NCBI GenBank assembly: GCA_963837345.1
Contig: CAWIMX010000002.1
Coordinates: 620,001-684,000, forward strand
Source: CAWIMX01 sp963837345
Lineage (GTDB): Bacteria; Acidobacteriota; Vicinamibacteria; Vicinamibacterales; CAVVIG01
Length of the DNA: 64,000 bases
Reading direction: 5' to 3'
The translations under genes were made by a program, and so were the position numbers. Positions 59,733-64,000 of this stretch are shown here, one piece after another (the stretch's first letter is position 1; every line of letters begins with the position of its first letter). A model generated the notes under the pieces. That model was given only the letters and a program-made list of their open reading frames with translations. It was not told the DNA's origin and searched no databases.

Positions 59733-61081
59733 CGATCGCAAGATCCGAGGTGACGCGACGGCCACGAGCCGGGGGTGGGAGCCCGCGAGCACGCGCGAAT
59801 GAGGGCCAGGCCGGATCGCAAGATCCGGAGCGGAAGCGACGGCCGCGAGCCGGGGGGTGGGACCCCGCAAGCACGCGCGAATTGAGGCCAGCCCGGATCG
59901 CAAGATCCGGAGCGGAAGCGACGGCCGCGAGCGGGGTAGGACCCCGCGAGCACCGCGCGAATGAAGGACCATGCCGGTCGCACGATCCGGAGCGGAAGCG
60001 ACAGCAACGAGCGGGGTAGGACCCCGCGAGCACCGCGCGAATGAGGGCCAGGCCGGTCGCAAGATCCGGAGCGGAAGCGACGGCAACGAGCGGGGTAGGA
60101 CCCCGCGAGCACCGCGCGAATGAGGGCCAGGCCGGATCGCAAGATCCGGAGCGGAAGCGACGGCAACGAGCGGGGTAGGACCCCGCGAGCACCGCGCGAA
60201 TGAAGGACCATGCCGGTCGCACGATCCGGAGCGGAAGCGACGGCCGCGAGCGGGGTAGGACCCCGCGAGCACCGCGCGAATGAAGGACCATGCCGGTCGC
60301 ACGATCCGGAGCGGAAGCGACGGCCGCGAGCCGGGGGTGGGACCCCGCAAGCACGCGCGAATGAAGGACCATGCCGGTCGCAAGATCCGGAGCGGAAGCG
60401 ACGGCCGCGAGCCGGGGGTGGGACCCCGCAAGCACGCGCGAATGAAGGACCATGCCGGTTGCAAGATCCGGAGCGGAAGCGACGGCAACGAGCGGGGGTG
60501 GGGCCCCGCAAGCACGCGCGAATGAAGGACCATGCCGGTCGCAAGATCCGGAGCGGAAGCGACGGCAACGAGCCGGGGGTAGGACCCCGCGAGCACCGCG
60601 CGAATGAGGGCCAGGCCGGATCGCAAGACCCGGAGCGGAAGCGACGGCAACGAGCCGGGGGTAGGAGCCCGCGAGCACCGCGCGAATGAGGGCCAGGCCG
60701 GATCGCAAGATCCGGTGCGAAAGCGACGGCCGCGAGCCGAGGGTGGGAGACCTCGAGCACGCGCGAATGAGGGCCAGGCCGGATCGCAAGATCCGGAGCG
60801 GAAGCGACGGCAACGAGCCGGGGGTAGGACCCCGCGAGCACCGCGCGAATGAGGGCCAGGCCGGATCGCAAGATCCGGAGCGGAAGCGACGGCCGCGAGC
60901 CGGGGGTGGGACCCCGCAAGCACGCGCGAATGAAGGACCATGCCGGTTGCAAGATCCGGAGCGGAAGCGACGGCAACGAGCGGGGGTGGGGCCCCGCAAG
61001 CACGCGCGAATGAAGGACCATGCCGGTCGCAAGATCCGGAGCGGAAGCGACGGCAACGAGCGGGGGTGGGGCCCCGCGAGA
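59733..61081. repeat. Tandem repeat array, 17 units of about 81 bases
   Basis: Units spaced 80-83 bases, each with a core like GATCGCAAGATCCGGAGCGG, then AAGCGACGGCCGCGAGC, a GGGGTGGGACCCC-like block and CACGCGCGAATGA. Two small hairpins per unit are possible: CCGGATC-GCAA-GATCCGG (GNRA-type loop) in the better copies, and GGGGT-AGG-ACCCC. Variants (CAACGAG for CCGCGAG; GAAGGACCATGCC for GAGGGCCAGGCC) recur in mixed order. The period near 81 makes long open frames on both strands, which are not genes. Confidence 0.9.
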
Positions 61082-61086
61082 ACTAA

Positions 61087-61485
61087 TTAAGGATGCGACA
61101 CGTCGAGAGTGAACCCTTCGGTCTGCTTGAGGCTGCCGAGGTCGCGGATGCCGACGCACCACGTGCCTTTGCGGATGGCGCCGCTCAGCGCCTGGAGACC
61201 GGGGACGGCGATCGGGTTCTCCTGGGCGATCTGGCATCCGAAGTCGCTCGGCACGCCGAAGTACACGTCCAGGAAATAGTTCTGCGCCGGATCGAGCGAC
61301 CGGATCTTGACGGAGTACTCGCCGCTCTTTCCGACGTTGAACGGGAACTCCTTGAAGTCGTTGACGAACGGCTGCAGCGTGTCGGTGAACGTTTCTGTTA
61401 TGTTATCGCCCGGTCCTACCGTGCCGCATGCCGCCGCCCCGAGCGCGGCTGCCAGGGCGACCGCCGCGATCCATTTCGATCCCAT
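61087..61485 (-). CDS. Small lipoprotein, WCV/HP-tail family
   Basis: A 132-residue predicted lipoprotein: signal MGSKWIAAVALAAALGAAAC ends in the lipobox AAAC. Mature part: FVNDFKEFPFNVGKSGEYSV, FGVPSDFGCQIAQEN, then GTWCVGIRDLG and the ending DVSHP. Paralogue of the lipoprotein at 10099-10488, sharing the C...WCV...HP layout. Role unknown. Confidence 0.7.
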   Translation of the reverse strand: MGSKWIAAVALAAALGAAACGTVGPGDNITETFTDTLQPFVNDFKEFPFNVGKSGEYSVKIRSLDPAQNYFLDVYFGVPSDFGCQIAQENPIAVPGLQALSGAIRKGTWCVGIRDLGSLKQTEGFTLDVSHP

Positions 61486-61600
61486 TGGTCGATTCTCGCA
61501 CAAACGGGGCGCGTGGGCGCCGGCATGGTCCCGGTGCGGGTGCGCCGGCGATTGTGAGGATCGCGAGCGCCGGGGTAACCTTGCTGGTCACGCTCAACTC

Positions 61601-64000
61601 ATGGTCAAGACGCTGCTTGTCGCCAACCGCTCGGAGATCGCCATCCGCTGCTTTCGCGCGGCCACCGAGCTCGGACTTCGGACGATCGCGATCTACAGCT
61701 ACGAGGATCGCTTCTCGCTGCATCGCTTCAAGGCCGACGAGGCGTTCCTCATCGGCCCGCCAGAAGGCGGCGAGCCGGTCCGCTCGTACCTGAACATTCC
61801 GCAGATCATCGCCGTGGCGAAGACGCACGGCGCCGACGCCGTCCATCCCGGCTACGGCTTTCTCGCCGAGAGCGCGGAGTTCGCGCGCGCCTCTGCCGCG
61901 GCCGGCATCGAGTTCGTGGGCCCGACGGTCGAGCAGCTCGAGATGTTCGGCGACAAGACCGAAGCCAAGAAGCTGGCCGTCCGCGCCGGCGTGCCCACGA
62001 TCCCGGGCACGGACGCGGCGGTGGAGGATCCCACGGCGGTGCTGGCGGCGGCCCGGGACATCGGGTTCCCGCTCATCGTCAAGGCCAGCTTCGGCGGAGG
62101 CGGGCGCGGGATGCGCGTGGTGACGCGCCCGGAGGATCTGGCGTCGAAGCTGGAGGAGGCCCAGCGCGAGGCGCTGGCGGCGTTCGGCCGGCGCGAGGTG
62201 TTCCTGGAGCGCTACATCGCGCGGGCGAAGCACATCGAAGTGCAGGTGCTCGGCGACGCCCACGGCAATCTGGTGCACCTCTGGGAGCGCGACTGCTCGG
62301 TGCAGCGCCGCCACCAGAAGCTCGTCGAGGTGGCGCCCGCGATCAATCTCCCGGCTGCGCTCCGCGCGCAGATCTGCGACGCGGCGGTGCGCCTCTGCAC
62401 GTCGGTGCGCTATCGGGCGGCCGGCACGGTCGAGTTCCTCGTGGATCTCGATCGGCACGAGTTCTATTTCATCGAAGTCAACCCGCGCATCCAGGTGGAG
62501 CACACGATCACGGAAATGGTCACGGGCATCGATCTGGTGCAGAGCCAGATTCTGGTGGCGGCGGGCCACCGGCTGCACGAGCCGCCCGTCGGCATCCCCG
62601 CGCAGGCGGCCATCGAAACCCGCGGCGTCGCGCTCCAGTGCCGGATCACCACCGAAGATCCCGAGAACCACTTTCTGCCCGACTACGGACGGATCACCAC
62701 GTATCGATCGTCGGGCGGCTTCGCGGTGCGTCTCGACGGAGGCGGCGGCTACGCCGGCTCGATCATCACGCCCTACTTCGATTCGCTGCTCGTCAAGACG
62801 ACGACGTGGGGCACGACGCTGCCCGAGGCGGTCCATCGCGCCGAGCGCTCCCTCCGGGAATTCCGCATCCGGGGCGTCAAGACGAACATCGCGTTCCTTC
62901 TGAACCTGATCCGGCATCCGACCTTCGCGTCGGGCGACGCGACCACGAGCTTCGTCGATCAGACGCCCGAGCTCTTCCAGATCCGCAAGCCGCGCGATCG
63001 GGCCACCAAGGTGCTCGCCTACCTTGGCGACGTCATCGTGAACGGCCGCCCCGACGTGAAGAAGGCGTTCGATCCGAAGCGCGTGCTGCCGCGGCCGTCG
63101 GCGCCCCGGCTCATCGCCGCGGAGCCGCCGCCCGCCGGCACCCGCCAGCGCCTCCTGGCGCTCGGGCCGGAACAGTTTGCCGAGTGGGTGCGGAACGAAC
63201 GCCGCCTGTTCGTCACCGACACGACGCTGCGCGACGCGCATCAGTCGCTGCTCGCCACGCGCGTTCGCACGTACGACATGCTGGCGATCGCCGACGCCGT
63301 GTCGCGCCTCCTCCCGGATCTCTTCAGCCTCGAGATGTGGGGCGGCGCCACCTTCGACGCCTCGATGCGCTTTCTGCAGGAAGACCCCTGGGAGCGCCTG
63401 ACCGAGCTGCGGCAGCGCGTGCCGAACATCCTGTTCCAGATGCTGCTGCGCGCGAGCAACGCCGTCGGCTACACCAACTACCCCGACAACGTGGTCCGCG
63501 CGTTCATCCGCCGGAGCGCCGACGACGGCATCGATCTGTTCCGCGTGTTCGACTCGCTCAACTGGACCGAGAACATGCGCGTCGCGATCGACACCATCCG
63601 CCAGGATACCCGCGCCATCTGCGAGGCGGCCATCTGCTACACCGGCGACATCCTCGACCCGGCGCGCGACAAGTTCAGCCTGAAGTACTACGTGAAAATG
63701 GCGAAGGAGCTGGCTGCGATGGGCACGCACATGCTCGCCATCAAGGACATGGCGGGGCTGTGCCGGCCGTACGCGGCGTATCAGCTCGTCAAGACCCTGC
63801 GCGAGGAGGTGGGCGTGCCGGTGCATTTCCACACCCACGACACGAGCGGCGTGAACAGCGGGAGCGTCCTGCGCGCGGTCGACGCCGGCGCCGACGTGGT
63901 CGACGGCGCGATCGCCGCCATGAGCGCGTCGACCAGCCAGCCGTGCCTCAACTCCATCGTGGCCGCGCTCAGCCACACCGACCGCGACACGGGCATCGAC
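61601..64000 (+). CDS. pyc: Pyruvate carboxylase (3' truncated by window)
   Basis: The frame opens at ATG 61601 and runs off the window after 800 codons; a full enzyme is about 1150. Biotin carboxylase: VKTLLVANRSEIAIRCFRAA, VHPGYGFLAE, the glycine-rich FGGGGRGMR loop, and EVNPRIQVEHTITEM. Carboxyltransferase: DTTLRDAHQSLLATRVRTYD, LEMWGGATFDASMRFL, LRASNAVGYTNYPDNVV, FRVFDSLNW and IKDMAGL (active-site Lys). It makes oxaloacetate from pyruvate using ATP and bicarbonate. The biotin-carrier domain lies beyond the window. Confidence 0.92.
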   Translation, partial: MVKTLLVANRSEIAIRCFRAATELGLRTIAIYSYEDRFSLHRFKADEAFLIGPPEGGEPVRSYLNIPQIIAVAKTHGADAVHPGYGFLAESAEFARASAAAGIEFVGPTVEQLEMFGDKTEAKKLAVRAGVPTIPGTDAAVEDPTAVLAAARDIGFPLIVKASFGGGGRGMRVVTRPEDLASKLEEAQREALAAFGRREVFLERYIARAKHIEVQVLGDAHGNLVHLWERDCSVQRRHQKLVEVAPAINLPAALRAQICDAAVRLCTSVRYRAAGTVEFLVDLDRHEFYFIEVNPRIQVEHTITEMVTGIDLVQSQILVAAGHRLHEPPVGIPAQAAIETRGVALQCRITTEDPENHFLPDYGRITTYRSSGGFAVRLDGGGGYAGSIITPYFDSLLVKTTTWGTTLPEAVHRAERSLREFRIRGVKTNIAFLLNLIRHPTFASGDATTSFVDQTPELFQIRKPRDRATKVLAYLGDVIVNGRPDVKKAFDPKRVLPRPSAPRLIAAEPPPAGTRQRLLALGPEQFAEWVRNERRLFVTDTTLRDAHQSLLATRVRTYDMLAIADAVSRLLPDLFSLEMWGGATFDASMRFLQEDPWERLTELRQRVPNILFQMLLRASNAVGYTNYPDNVVRAFIRRSADDGIDLFRVFDSLNWTENMRVAIDTIRQDTRAICEAAICYTGDILDPARDKFSLKYYVKMAKELAAMGTHMLAIKDMAGLCRPYAAYQLVKTLREEVGVPVHFHTHDTSGVNSGSVLRAVDAGADVVDGAIAAMSASTSQPCLNSIVAALSHTDRDTGID

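Noticed and set aside
59733..61081. Array considered as CRISPR
   Set aside because: No unique spacers between repeats; units are contiguous and near-identical over their whole length. No cas genes nearby.
59183..61237. Minus-strand open frame of 684 residues, and several others through the repeats
   Set aside because: The length comes from the 81-base repeat period leaving frames open. Only the terminal part from ATG 59641 looks like a protein.
61403..63976. Minus-strand frame of 857 residues
   Set aside because: Antisense shadow of pyruvate carboxylase, which has all family motifs.

Overview
This is a high-GC bacterial chromosome segment, most likely from a soil-type Acidobacteriota (Vicinamibacteria-like). 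That placement is an inference from gene content: many secreted hypotheticals and lipoproteins, PQQ-dependent dehydrogenases, PEP-CTERM proteins, M28 and M1 peptidases and a Kai gene cluster. No rRNA or marker gene in the window fixes it. Genes are dense on both strands, often with 4-base start/stop overlaps.

Region by region. Positions 1-10.5 kb hold the 3' end of an AsmA-like gene, small secreted proteins, a quinoprotein dehydrogenase, a two-domain VOC protein, a PagL-like outer-membrane protein, a DUF3089 hydrolase and an SDR. Positions 10.6-13.2 kb hold a minus-strand glycan-export set (ABC permease, ABC ATPase, family 2 glycosyltransferase). Positions 13.4-17.1 kb hold a Kai cluster: KaiC, two tandem KaiB paralogues and a hybrid histidine kinase. 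Positions 17.1-22.4 kb hold a periplasmic redox set (quinoprotein dehydrogenase, NHL propeller, cupin, cytochrome c). Positions 24.7-30.8 kb hold a Cox-like cluster: MoxR ATPase, vWA CoxE-like protein and CoxG on plus, facing CoxM-, CoxL- and CoxS-like subunits on minus. The large subunit has the form II motif AYRGAGR, so CO may not be its substrate. Positions 30.9-46.2 kb are mixed: envelope proteins, a receiver protein, an amidase, YidB, an FkbM methyltransferase, an M28 peptidase, GreB, an SDR, a solute-binding protein and a badly frame-broken cytochrome/monooxygenase-like gene.

Positions 46.6-56.4 kb look like an integrated island of lower GC. It is flanked by a 14-base exact direct repeat, and the right copy is the 3' end of a tRNA-Glu gene. 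A large serine recombinase sits at the right edge and its last codons read through the tRNA. Cargo is mostly unknown: a TM-anchored protein, lipoproteins, a DUF6694-type lipoprotein, a class III nucleotidyl-cyclase-like protein, a 46-residue ribbon-helix-helix-like protein and a zinc ribbon. To the right of the tRNA lie an M1 aminopeptidase, a membrane protein, a 17-copy tandem repeat of about 81 bases, a lipoprotein and the first 800 codons of pyruvate carboxylase.

Caution on quality: at least ten genes carry single-base indels, heavily clustered between 44.2 and 53.6 kb. Many are one extra base, and skipping it restores a coherent protein. This pattern suggests uncorrected long-read sequence more than genuine decay. 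Such genes are reported over their full reconstructed span.
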